Source of the DNA: Bradyrhizobium liaoningense
Lineage (GTDB): Bacteria; Pseudomonadota; Alphaproteobacteria; Rhizobiales; Xanthobacteraceae
Direction of reading: 5' to 3'
NCBI RefSeq assembly: GCF_018130785.1
Contig: NZ_JAFCJT010000002.1
Location: forward strand, 620,001 to 684,000
Length of the DNA: 64,000 bases
Below, piece after piece: positions 1 to 7,691 of this stretch. The notes under the pieces were generated by a model. The model ran no database searches and was not told where the DNA came from. It saw only the letters and a list, made by a program, of their open reading frames with translations. Position 1 is the stretch's first letter, and each line of letters starts with the position of its first letter. A program made the translations under genes and the position numbers.

Positions 1-298
1 CCCCGCGCTTGGCTATCGCATTGGCAACGCCGCTTACACGCCCGATCTCAACGACATTCCGCGCGAGAGCTGGGCCGCGTTGGAAAATCTCGATCTCTGG
101 ATCGTCGACGGCTTACGCTACACCAGCCATTCCAGCCATTTCAGCATCAACGACGCGCTGTCGTGGATCGAGCGCTTCAAACCGAAGCGAGCCATCATCA
201 CCAACATGACCGCCGATGTCGATTACGAGGTGATCCGGCAGTCGCTGCCCATGGGCGTGGTGCCCGCCTACGATGGTTTACGGCTCGAGACGCACTAG
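1..298 (+). CDS. MBL-fold metallo-hydrolase, C-terminal part (PhnP-like)
   Basis: The reading frame is open from base 2 and ends at a TAG at 296-298, so only the last ~98 residues are present and the 5' end lies outside the window. The visible part has the C-terminal features of the metallo-beta-lactamase hydrolases related to PhnP: an Asp in LWIVDGLRY followed by the His-containing block TSHSSHFSI, then a segment ending in AIITNM. In this superfamily these Asp and His residues bind the two catalytic metal ions. Bradyrhizobium genomes commonly carry such a gene after tatD, but that neighbourhood is not visible here. The substrate cannot be told from this fragment. Confidence 0.8.
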   Translation, partial: PALGYRIGNAAYTPDLNDIPRESWAALENLDLWIVDGLRYTSHSSHFSINDALSWIERFKPKRAIITNMTADVDYEVIRQSLPMGVVPAYDGLRLETH

Positions 299-330
299 AG
301 CGTTTTCGCGTTGAAACAAATATCGCGCGT

Positions 331-1749
331 CTACCAGGCGTAGCGCAGCGTGGCCTTGCCGGTGTGGGAGCGCACCAGGCTCGACACTTCGCTGTCGACA
401 TTCGCTGAAGCCGACCAGCCGTTCAGGTCCCGCAGCTCGAGCGCTACGCCTGTCAGGGCCGCGTTCGGCGCCAATGCCGTGCCGGCGACGATGAAGCCCT
501 GACCGGGGAGGGACTGGAACGCCGCCGGGATCGACTGCCCCGCGCTGAAATCATGCGCCCAGGCGAGCCGTCCGCGCAGGTTCATCATGCTTCCAAACAG
601 CGCAATGGACGTGCTCGTGCGCAGGCCAAGCTCGGCGCGGGTGTCGGTGAAGCCGTCGCTGCCGGGCACCGCCGAAGACCGATCGACGGTGTACGCCGGC
701 TGCGCCGCATTGGAGGGCAGGCGGAAGGTGGTGATCTGCGCGGCCGCATAAGGCGTGACGCCAAGCCAGGGCATGGCAAAACGATAGCCGCCTTCGAGGC
801 GGCCGGAATAGGCATTGGCGTTGATCGCTGCATTGAGCCGGCCGGTGATGGCCTGCCACCCGTAAGCGAGTGCGGTCGCGACATAGGCCGATCCGACCGA
901 ATGCCTGACGAAGGTGCCTGCCTGGAACAGGTCGGAGCGGCCGCTGGAGAAATTGTTGGCAAAGCCGGTGCCGCCGCCGGCGAGCGCAAAGCCCATCCGC
1001 GTCTGCGGTGAGAGCGCATAGTCGGCGCCGACGACGGTGCCGAAGCTCCGGCTGGCGGAGCCGCTGCCACCGGTCGACACCTGCGATCCGCCGAATCCGG
1101 CGGCCCAGACGTTCCAGTGCGCAGACGCGCGCGAGGGCTTGCCATACATCGCCCCATAGGCTTCGCGTCCGACCCCGCCATGGGTCTGGTCGTTGCCGAT
1201 ATCGGCGTAGGCCGCGAGCTCTGCGTCAAACTCTGCCGGGCCGATGCCGCGGCCGTCGATTGCGGGATCGAGCAGGGTCTGGGTGAACTGCGTCATTGCC
1301 AGGAACGTGGCCTGCGCCGTCTCACCCTGGACGGCGCCGTCGGAGCTGCCGCCAAAGGCCCGGCGCACGCCGAACCGCGCTTCGCCGGCAAGGCCGGATG
1401 GCTCGCCGTTCCAGCCATAGCCGGGCTGCATGCCGCCACCGCCATTGCCGAACGGCGCTCCGCCAAAACCGGAGGTCTGCGGGCCGCCGAACATGGAGCC
1501 ACCCATGCCGCCAAAATTGCCGCCAAAATTGTTGCCACCGCCGAAATTGTTGAAACTGTTGCCGGGCGCATTCGGACCCGGAGGGCCAAAAGTCTCGGCG
1601 CCCCCGAATGCGCCGAACTCGCGCATGACCTGGGCCTCCGCCGCGTGCGGCAGCAGCAGTCCGGCCGTCAATAGCAGCAGCGCCAGACGCCCACGCGCGT
1701 CCACGCTCACGACCCCAACCACATGAAGCGCCCCAACCGCGCCGGACAC
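331..1749 (-). CDS. Autotransporter beta-barrel domain outer membrane protein
   Basis: A protein of 472 residues with a GTG start at 1749. Hydrophobic segment LALLLLTAGLLLPHAAEAQ is a clear signal peptide, so a start at one of the internal GTG codons closer to it is also possible. After the signal comes a low-complexity Gly/Asn/Phe-rich stretch (about residues 46-110). The second half alternates short polar and aromatic strands and ends in ATLRYAW, a terminal aromatic residue as expected for a BamA-assembled barrel. The layout fits a short-passenger autotransporter of the family abundant in Bradyrhizobium. No passenger enzyme domain is recognisable; adhesion or surface display is only a guess. 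A decayed copy of its 3' end lies at 1972-2070. Confidence 0.75.
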   Translation of the reverse strand: MSGAVGALHVVGVVSVDARGRLALLLLTAGLLLPHAAEAQVMREFGAFGGAETFGPPGPNAPGNSFNNFGGGNNFGGNFGGMGGSMFGGPQTSGFGGAPFGNGGGGMQPGYGWNGEPSGLAGEARFGVRRAFGGSSDGAVQGETAQATFLAMTQFTQTLLDPAIDGRGIGPAEFDAELAAYADIGNDQTHGGVGREAYGAMYGKPSRASAHWNVWAAGFGGSQVSTGGSGSASRSFGTVVGADYALSPQTRMGFALAGGGTGFANNFSSGRSDLFQAGTFVRHSVGSAYVATALAYGWQAITGRLNAAINANAYSGRLEGGYRFAMPWLGVTPYAAAQITTFRLPSNAAQPAYTVDRSSAVPGSDGFTDTRAELGLRTSTSIALFGSMMNLRGRLAWAHDFSAGQSIPAAFQSLPGQGFIVAGTALAPNAALTGVALELRDLNGWSASANVDSEVSSLVRSHTGKATLRYAW

Positions 1750-2121
1750 CGGCCGCGCAGCCCGCGCGGCGAATCGGGTGGAAACAGCGAATCCGACGAT
1801 GCGGAATCGTAAGTGCGTCTCTAACGTTTTCCAATCTTTTCTTGTCGTGTCCCGATGCCGTCGAACATCGACAATCGGTTTCGAGATGAGGCGTGGTGAT
1901 CCGCGTCAATCCACGCCTCTACCTCAATGCCATACGGTTGATCGTGATGACGCTGGAAGCTGCTGGGAGGTCTACCAAGCGTAGCGCATGACGGCTTACC
2001 GGTGTAAGACCGCACCAGGCCTGAAAGTTCGCCGTCGAAGGTGGCGGCCGCGGCCCAGCCGTTCAGCTATTTCAATTCGATCGTGCCTCACGGGAATCCG
2101 GGCCCGACCGGGGCCGATCAA
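1750..2121. other. Intergenic stretch with decayed DNA, no intact gene
   Basis: This gap of about 370 bases separates the autotransporter from the acyl-CoA ligase. No open frame in it has a convincing start and protein character. Its right part (1972-2070) is a degraded copy of the autotransporter 3' end, described separately. The rest presumably holds the promoter of the autotransporter gene, which reads leftward from 1749; no clear -35/-10 pair could be assigned. Confidence 0.5.
1972..2070 (-). pseudogene. Remnant of a second autotransporter 3' end
   Basis: On the minus strand this stretch aligns over about 95 bases with the last codons of the intact autotransporter gene (331-425). Shared landmarks are CTACCA-GCGTAGCGCA at the 3' end, the segment coding VRSxTGK, and GCCCAGCCGTTCAG upstream. 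The reading frame is broken: the conserved VRSHTGKATLRYAW becomes RSYTGKPSCATLG and then runs on in the wrong frame. It is therefore a dead fragment, probably left after tandem duplication and deletion. Bases further left (about 2070-2121) no longer align convincingly. Confidence 0.65.
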
Positions 2122-3771
2122 TCAGGCCGAGATCGCCTTCACTGATCCGACCTCGTTACGCAGCAGGAATTTCTGGATCTTGCCCGTGGACGTTTTCGGG
2201 ATCGGTCCGAACACGACGGCCTTTGGCGTCTTGAATCCGCTCATATGCGAGCGGCAGAAGGCGATGATCTCGGCTTCGCTTGCGCTGGCGCCGTCCTTCA
2301 GTTCGACGAAGGCGCAGGGCACCTCGCCCCATTTCGGATCGGGCTTTGCGACGACGGCTGCGAACAGCACGGCCGGATGCTTGTAGAGGATGTCCTCGAC
2401 CTCGACGGAGGAAATGTTCTCGCCACCGGATATGATGATGTCCTTGGAGCGGTCCTTGATGATGACGTAACCGTGCTCGTCGAGCACGCCGAGGTCGCCG
2501 GTGTGAAACCAGCCGCCCTCGAAGGCTTCCTTCGTCGCCTTCTCGTTCTTGAGGTAGCCCTTCATCACGATGTTGCCGCGGAACATGACCTCGCCGATGG
2601 TCTCGCCGTCGCGGGGCACCTCTTGCATCGTCTGCGGATTGATGACGGTGACGCCCTCCTCGAGCGGGTAGGGCACGCCCTGCCGCCGCTTCATGCTGGC
2701 GCGCTCGGCGGCGGGCAGATCGTCCCAGCCGGGTTGCTCGGCGCAGACGGAGGCGGGGCCGTAGACCTCGGTCAGGCCGTAGACGTGCGTCAGCTTGATG
2801 CCGATGCCTTCTGCGCCTTCGAGCACCGCGACCGGCGGCGCGGCGCCCGCGATCAGGCCGACGACGCGACGCGCCGCACTGCCCTTCGGCGCATCGGGTG
2901 CGTTGATCAGCGTGTTGTAGACGATCGGCGCGCCGCACATGTGGGTGACGCCGTGCTGCTTGATCAGCTCGAAGATTTTTGTCGGCTCGACCTTGCGCAG
3001 GCAGACGTTGATGCCGGCCGCCGCCGCGATGGTCCAGGGGAAGCACCAGCCGTTGCAATGGAACATCGGCAGCGTCCAGAGATAGACCGGATGCTGGCCG
3101 AGTTGGCCTGCGAGGATGTTGCTGACGGCGTTGAGATAGGCGCCGCGATGATGGGTCACGACGCCCTTGGGATTGCCCGTGGTGCCCGACGTATAGCTCA
3201 GCGCGATCGCGTCCCATTCGTCCTTCGGCGTGATCGCGGCGAAGTCGGGATCGCCTTGTGCGACGGCCGCTTCATACTCGATTTCGCCGATCCGCTTGCC
3301 GCCCTTGAACGAGGCGTCGTCGACGTCGACGACGAGCGGCTTCGGCCCCTTCATCTGCGCGAGCGCGTCGGTGATGACGGTCGAAAACTCCGGATCGACC
3401 AGGATGACCCTGGCGCCGCCATGGTCGAGCTGAAACGCGATCGAAGGCGCATCGAGACGGATGTTGAGCGCATTGAGGACGGCGCCGGTCATGGGGACGG
3501 CGAAGTGCGCCTCGTTCATCGCCGGAATGTTCGGAAGCATCGCCGCGACTGTGTCGCCGACGCCGATGCCCTTGCCGCCGAGCCAGGACGCAAAGCGCTT
3601 GCAGCGCTCATGCGTCTCGCGCCACGTGAAGCTGCGGCCCTCATAGACCGTGCTGACGTGGTTGGGATAGACGGCGGCGCTGCGCGCGAGGAAGCTCAGC
3701 GGGCTCAGGGGGACGTAGTTGGCGGGGGTCTTGTCGAGGCCGATGTTGTACTGGTTCTGCCGCTCGCTCAT
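2122..3771 (-). CDS. AMP-binding acyl-CoA synthetase (fatty/carboxylic acid:CoA ligase)
   Basis: The 549-residue length is usual for the ANL adenylate-forming superfamily. The P-loop-like A3 motif YTSGTTGNPKGV lies at about residues 193-204. Further motifs are YGLTEVYGP, the ATP/ribose-binding GWFHTGD, the hinge region DRSKDIIISGGENIS, and the catalytic Lys near the C-terminus in PKTSTGKIQKF. The enzyme should activate a carboxylic acid to its CoA thioester via an acyl-adenylate in the cytoplasm. The MFHCNGWCFPW segment is typical of the medium-chain/DmdB-like branch, but the substrate cannot be fixed. It is the last gene of a probable operon with a TRAP transporter (23-base gap), which suggests it activates the acid that the transporter imports. 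Confidence 0.9.
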   Translation of the reverse strand: MSERQNQYNIGLDKTPANYVPLSPLSFLARSAAVYPNHVSTVYEGRSFTWRETHERCKRFASWLGGKGIGVGDTVAAMLPNIPAMNEAHFAVPMTGAVLNALNIRLDAPSIAFQLDHGGARVILVDPEFSTVITDALAQMKGPKPLVVDVDDASFKGGKRIGEIEYEAAVAQGDPDFAAITPKDEWDAIALSYTSGTTGNPKGVVTHHRGAYLNAVSNILAGQLGQHPVYLWTLPMFHCNGWCFPWTIAAAAGINVCLRKVEPTKIFELIKQHGVTHMCGAPIVYNTLINAPDAPKGSAARRVVGLIAGAAPPVAVLEGAEGIGIKLTHVYGLTEVYGPASVCAEQPGWDDLPAAERASMKRRQGVPYPLEEGVTVINPQTMQEVPRDGETIGEVMFRGNIVMKGYLKNEKATKEAFEGGWFHTGDLGVLDEHGYVIIKDRSKDIIISGGENISSVEVEDILYKHPAVLFAAVVAKPDPKWGEVPCAFVELKDGASASEAEIIAFCRSHMSGFKTPKAVVFGPIPKTSTGKIQKFLLRNEVGSVKAISA

Positions 3772-3794
3772 CGAACCCTCCTTGACGCCGCGCT

Positions 3795-5684
3795 TTACAG
3801 GAATCCGATCGAGATCCAGGGGAAGATCGCGACGATGATCAATCCCACCAGCAGCGCCAGCAGATAGCCCCAGATCGGCCTGATGCCTTCGGCCGGATCG
3901 ACGCGTCCGATGGCGCAGGCGGCATAATAGCCGACGCCGAAGGGCGGGGCGAATAGCCCGATACCCATCGCCAGAATGATCACCATGGCGTAGTGCACCT
4001 CGTGCACGCCGACGGCGCGGGCGATCGGAAACAATAGCGGCCCGAACAGCACGATTGCCGGAATGCCCTCGAGCACGCTGCCGAGGATGGTGAAGGCCAG
4101 GATCGACACAGCGATGAAGGTCGCGGGTCCCCCGGGCAATCCGGTCATGGCTGCAGCCAGCGAGCGCGAGAAGCCGGATTGGGTGAGCCCCCAGGCCATG
4201 CCGGTCGCCGTGCCGATGATCAGCAGGATCGCGCCTGACAGCGCCGCGGTCTCAACCAGCATCGGAAACAGCCGCCGCCAGTCGAAACGGCGGTAGACCA
4301 GGAGGCCGACCAGGGCACCGTAGACGATGCCGATGGTGGAGACTTCGGTCGCGGTCGCAATGCCCTCGACCACGGCGTAGCGGATCACGAAGGGCAGCGC
4401 GAGCGCGGGCAGGGCGATGACGAAGGTCTTGCCGATCTCGCTACCCGTGGCGCGGCGGACATGGCTCATGTCCTCGTGGCGATAGCGCCACCACACCAGC
4501 ATGCAGAGCGTGATCGCGAGCACCACGCCGGGCAGCAGGCCCCCAGTGAACAGCGCCGCGATGGAAACGCCGGTGACCGAGCCGATCGTGATCAGCACGA
4601 GGCTCGGCGGGATGGTTTCGGTCTGCGCGCCGGTGGCCGCGAGCAGGGCCACGAGGTCGCCGGGCTTGGCGCCGCGCTGCTTCATCTCCGGGAACAGCAC
4701 TGGCGCCACGGCCGCCATGTCGGCAGCCTTGGCGCCGGAGATGCCGGAGACGAGATACATCGCGCCGACGAGCACGTAGTGCAGGCCACCGCGGACATGG
4801 CCGAGCAGGCTCGCCAGGAACGCCACCATGGCCCGTGCCATGCCGGTCATCTCGATCAGGAGGCCCAGGAACACGAACAGCGGCACCGAGAGCAGGATGA
4901 GGTGGCTCATGCCCTCGTCCATCCGCCCGACCAGCACCATGACAGGCGTGCGCGTGGTCAGCGCCAGATAGCCGAAGATGGCGAGGCCAAAGCCGAACGC
5001 AATGGGAACGCCGGCAAAGACGCAGAAGCCGGCGACACCGACGAAGAAGATGACGAGGTTGAGGTTGCCGAGCGGCCGCAGATAAGGCTGCGCCAGCCAG
5101 AACAGACCGACGATGACGGCAACTGATATCACCGCCGTCAGCACCATGCGGTAATCGGCGGCGCGCAGCAGTCGCAGCAATGCGAACACCGCCATCAGGC
5201 AGATGCCGGCCGGCAGCGCCGCGGCGCGCCACATATTGGAAATCTGGAGCGCCGGCGTGGTGATGTAACTTTCCTCATAGGCATAGTCGAAGGACGGCCA
5301 GACGATCAGCACCAGAAACGCTAGCGCCGCACAGGTCGCGACCAGGTCGAGCCAGGCCCGCATTGCAGGCTTGGCGCTCGCGACGACCGCGGTCATGCGC
5401 ATGTGCTCGGAGCGGCGGAACGCGACCGCCGCGCCCAGCATGGCGAGCCACAGGAACAGGATCGAGGCGAGCTCGTCCGACCAGATCAGCGGCCGGTGCA
5501 AGCCGTAGCGTGCGACCACGCCGGCAAACAGGATCACGATCTCGGCGACGACCAGGATCGCCGCCGGGATTTCGACCACGAGGCCGAGGAGGCGCTCCAG
5601 CGAGGCCAGCAGAGAGGATCGGCGAGGGGGCTGAACAGCCGCCTCGCCCGCCACCTCGATCACCTCGGCCTCGATATGAGCCAT
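3795..5684 (-). CDS. dctQM: TRAP transporter permease, fused small (DctQ) and large (DctM) subunits
   Basis: The protein has 629 residues. Residues about 1-190 have the four-helix DctQ pattern with the conserved RxxxxPLIWSDELA block. From about residue 200 to the end there are many membrane helices typical of the DctM (12-helix) permease, including the SGISGAKAADMAAV and TGAQTETIPPS segments. DctM couples uptake of organic anions to a sodium or proton gradient in the inner membrane. Fused DctQM proteins are a known variant. The start codon is 15 bases after the stop of the dctP gene, so both are probably on one transcript, with the acyl-CoA ligase downstream. Confidence 0.92.
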   Translation of the reverse strand: MAHIEAEVIEVAGEAAVQPPRRSSLLASLERLLGLVVEIPAAILVVAEIVILFAGVVARYGLHRPLIWSDELASILFLWLAMLGAAVAFRRSEHMRMTAVVASAKPAMRAWLDLVATCAALAFLVLIVWPSFDYAYEESYITTPALQISNMWRAAALPAGICLMAVFALLRLLRAADYRMVLTAVISVAVIVGLFWLAQPYLRPLGNLNLVIFFVGVAGFCVFAGVPIAFGFGLAIFGYLALTTRTPVMVLVGRMDEGMSHLILLSVPLFVFLGLLIEMTGMARAMVAFLASLLGHVRGGLHYVLVGAMYLVSGISGAKAADMAAVAPVLFPEMKQRGAKPGDLVALLAATGAQTETIPPSLVLITIGSVTGVSIAALFTGGLLPGVVLAITLCMLVWWRYRHEDMSHVRRATGSEIGKTFVIALPALALPFVIRYAVVEGIATATEVSTIGIVYGALVGLLVYRRFDWRRLFPMLVETAALSGAILLIIGTATGMAWGLTQSGFSRSLAAAMTGLPGGPATFIAVSILAFTILGSVLEGIPAIVLFGPLLFPIARAVGVHEVHYAMVIILAMGIGLFAPPFGVGYYAACAIGRVDPAEGIRPIWGYLLALLVGLIIVAIFPWISIGFL

Positions 5685-5699
5685 GACGGCCCCAACGCG

Positions 5700-6719
5700 T
5701 TACGACAGCTTGCCGACGGCCTTTTCCAGCAGGTCCCAGGCCTGGTCGCCGTACTTGCCCTTCCACTCGGCATAGAAGCCGGCGGTGCGCAGCTTGTCGC
5801 GGAACGGCGCCACCGCAGGCTGGTTGAAGGTCAGGCCCTTGGCCGCGAGCTCCTGCTGGAGGTTGGCATTGAGCTTGGCGGTATCAGCGCGCTCGTTGAC
5901 CGCGGCGGCGTTGATGTGCTTCGCGACGACGGTGCGCACGTCCTGTGGGAGCTTTTCCCAGGCGCGGCGGTTGGCCAGGAACCAGAAGCCGTCCCACATG
6001 TGGTTGGTCAGCGAGCAGTACTTCTGCACCTCGTAAAGCTTGGCGGTCGAGATGATCGCCAGCGGGTTCTCCTGGCCCTCGACGATCTTGGTCTGGAGCG
6101 CGGAATAGACCTCGCTGAAGTTGATCGAGGCGGGCGCAGCATCGAACGCCTTGAACATCGAGGTCCACAGCGGCGACACCGGCACGCGGATCTTGAAGCC
6201 CTTGAGGTCGTCAGGACCGGTGATCGGCTTGCTCGACGACGTGGTCTGCCGGAAGCCGTTGTCCCAGATCTTGTCCATGACCTCGAGACCGGCCTTCTTG
6301 ATCTCGCCGCGGACATGGGCGCCAAGGTCGCCGTCCATGGCCTTCCAGACCGTGTCGTAGTCCGGGAACGCGAAGCCGATGCCGTTGATGGACGCGGCCG
6401 GCACCAGGGTCGACAGGATCAGGCCGGACAGCGTGAAGAACTCGACGCCACCGGAGCGGATCTGGCTCAGCATGTCGGTGTCGGAACCGAGCTGGTTGTT
6501 CGGGAAGATCTGCAGGTCGAACTTGCCGTTCGTCTCGGCCTTGATCGCCGCCGCCATCTCCCTGGCGCGGACGTTCAGCGGATGGGTGTCAGGCAGGTTG
6601 TTGGCGTACTTGTAGGTGAACTCGGCGCTCTGGGCGCGGGCCACATGGGGCGCACTGAGGCCGCCCAGAACCGCGGTCGCGGCGGAGGCCTTGAGAAGCG
6701 TGCGTCGGGAAAAGCTCAT
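5700..6719 (-). CDS. dctP: TRAP transporter periplasmic substrate-binding protein (DctP family)
   Basis: A 339-residue protein beginning MSFSRRTLLKASAATAVLGG, a twin-arginine signal peptide that predicts export of the folded protein to the periplasm with cleavage near ARAQS. The mature part shows the DctP fold signatures: YANNLPDTHPLN, the FPNNQLGSD block, and a conserved Arg in GFKIRVPVSP, which in this family salt-bridges the carboxylate of the ligand. It delivers a monocarboxylic or keto acid to the fused DctQM permease encoded next. It is the first gene of the operon dctP-dctQM-acyl-CoA ligase, so the promoter should lie upstream of 6719. Confidence 0.92.
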   Translation of the reverse strand: MSFSRRTLLKASAATAVLGGLSAPHVARAQSAEFTYKYANNLPDTHPLNVRAREMAAAIKAETNGKFDLQIFPNNQLGSDTDMLSQIRSGGVEFFTLSGLILSTLVPAASINGIGFAFPDYDTVWKAMDGDLGAHVRGEIKKAGLEVMDKIWDNGFRQTTSSSKPITGPDDLKGFKIRVPVSPLWTSMFKAFDAAPASINFSEVYSALQTKIVEGQENPLAIISTAKLYEVQKYCSLTNHMWDGFWFLANRRAWEKLPQDVRTVVAKHINAAAVNERADTAKLNANLQQELAAKGLTFNQPAVAPFRDKLRTAGFYAEWKGKYGDQAWDLLEKAVGKLS

Positions 6720-7691
6720 GGGTCTGCTTCCTCGGAAGGTTTGTTGTTGTTCTGAGATGCAAACCTATACGGACGGAAGGCCTGAAGGTCATCTGCGATC
6801 TCGCGAGGTCTCGCTTATTGCAGCCGGACACCGTCGCGGCAATATCGGCTTTCGGCAGATGGGCCGGATTCAAAAACTGAAAAACAACCCCATGCACCGT
6901 AGCCGTCAAGAGCCGGCTGGACGTTGGAGGGGCTGATCGAAAACCGCACTGGAGCGAAGGCGCCGTGGCAGGAATTCTGCCTAAATATTTGATCTGATTG
7001 TATATAAATATATTCCATAATATACCTTATGCGAATTACGGATATGGCGGTCCGGGCTGGGTGTCAGTGCTGCGCGTCAGCTTCTGCCTTGGTTCGCGCT
7101 CGTCGTGCTTGGGTCCGAAGGATCCGGCTTGAGGTTCAAGCGTTCGTCGACCTTGATGCCGAAACCGACCGAGGTTGTCCCGTCCGTAAGGTTGGTTCTT
7201 CGTGGACCATCCTGGGACGGCCTGAATACTCCCTGTGGGGACCGAGCTTGAGGGATCGAGAAATGGTCAATCGTGAACGGTTCGGTCGGCAGTGCACCCT
7301 GCTCCGCCTTCGAGTTGGATCGCGCGCGGCGGCCGAGATCGGCGGAAACGCGCCGCTTGCACGCGCGGCGGGTCCTTCCGACAAAGTTACGTGGCCAGCG
7401 TCGCCGCCTTCTCCATGTACATCGCGCCCGACGAGAAGAACCACTTCTTCCGGTCGAGCTGTCGGACCCCGCTCGGCACCCAACTGCGTGGCGCCAGCAC
7501 GTCCGCGACCCACGCGCCGAGCTTCCCTCAAGCATGTCCACCCTGCGCTCGGACTGGGGGCATAAATCTCCGATTTCTGCTCAAAATTTGGTGGGCTGCC
7601 ACGGAAACTTGGATAAGATAAATTCCACGCAAGGTTACGCCCGGTGCGGAGTACGACCGTGCCGTGATGCAGTTTCTCGTTCGCACTGTCG
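6720..7691. other. Gene-poor stretch of ~970 bases, partly AT-rich
   Basis: No intact gene was identified. The part next to dctP (6720-6900) should hold its promoter. Bases ~6975-7030 are strikingly AT-rich for this genome (TATATAAATATATTCC and similar) and could be a promoter, a DNA-bending site or a recombination scar. Bases ~7077-7541 contain pieces of protein-like sequence on the minus strand in shifting frames (see the possible pseudogene). The remainder up to 7691 precedes the cyclase/AAA gene. The overall picture is of an accessory junction. Confidence 0.5.
7077..7541 (-). pseudogene. Possible degraded coding sequence of unknown family
   Basis: On the minus strand two stretches look like protein although no single frame links them. 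One, around 7388-7530, reads WVADVLAPRSWVPSGVRQLD then RKKWFFSSGAMYMEKAATLAT before a stop. The other, 7077-7185, reads TSVGFGIKVDERLNLKPDPS and ends in a TGA. Between them the frame is lost. This would fit a gene inactivated by frameshifts, but composition alone in a GC-rich genome can give similar fragments. The family was not recognised. Confidence 0.28.
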
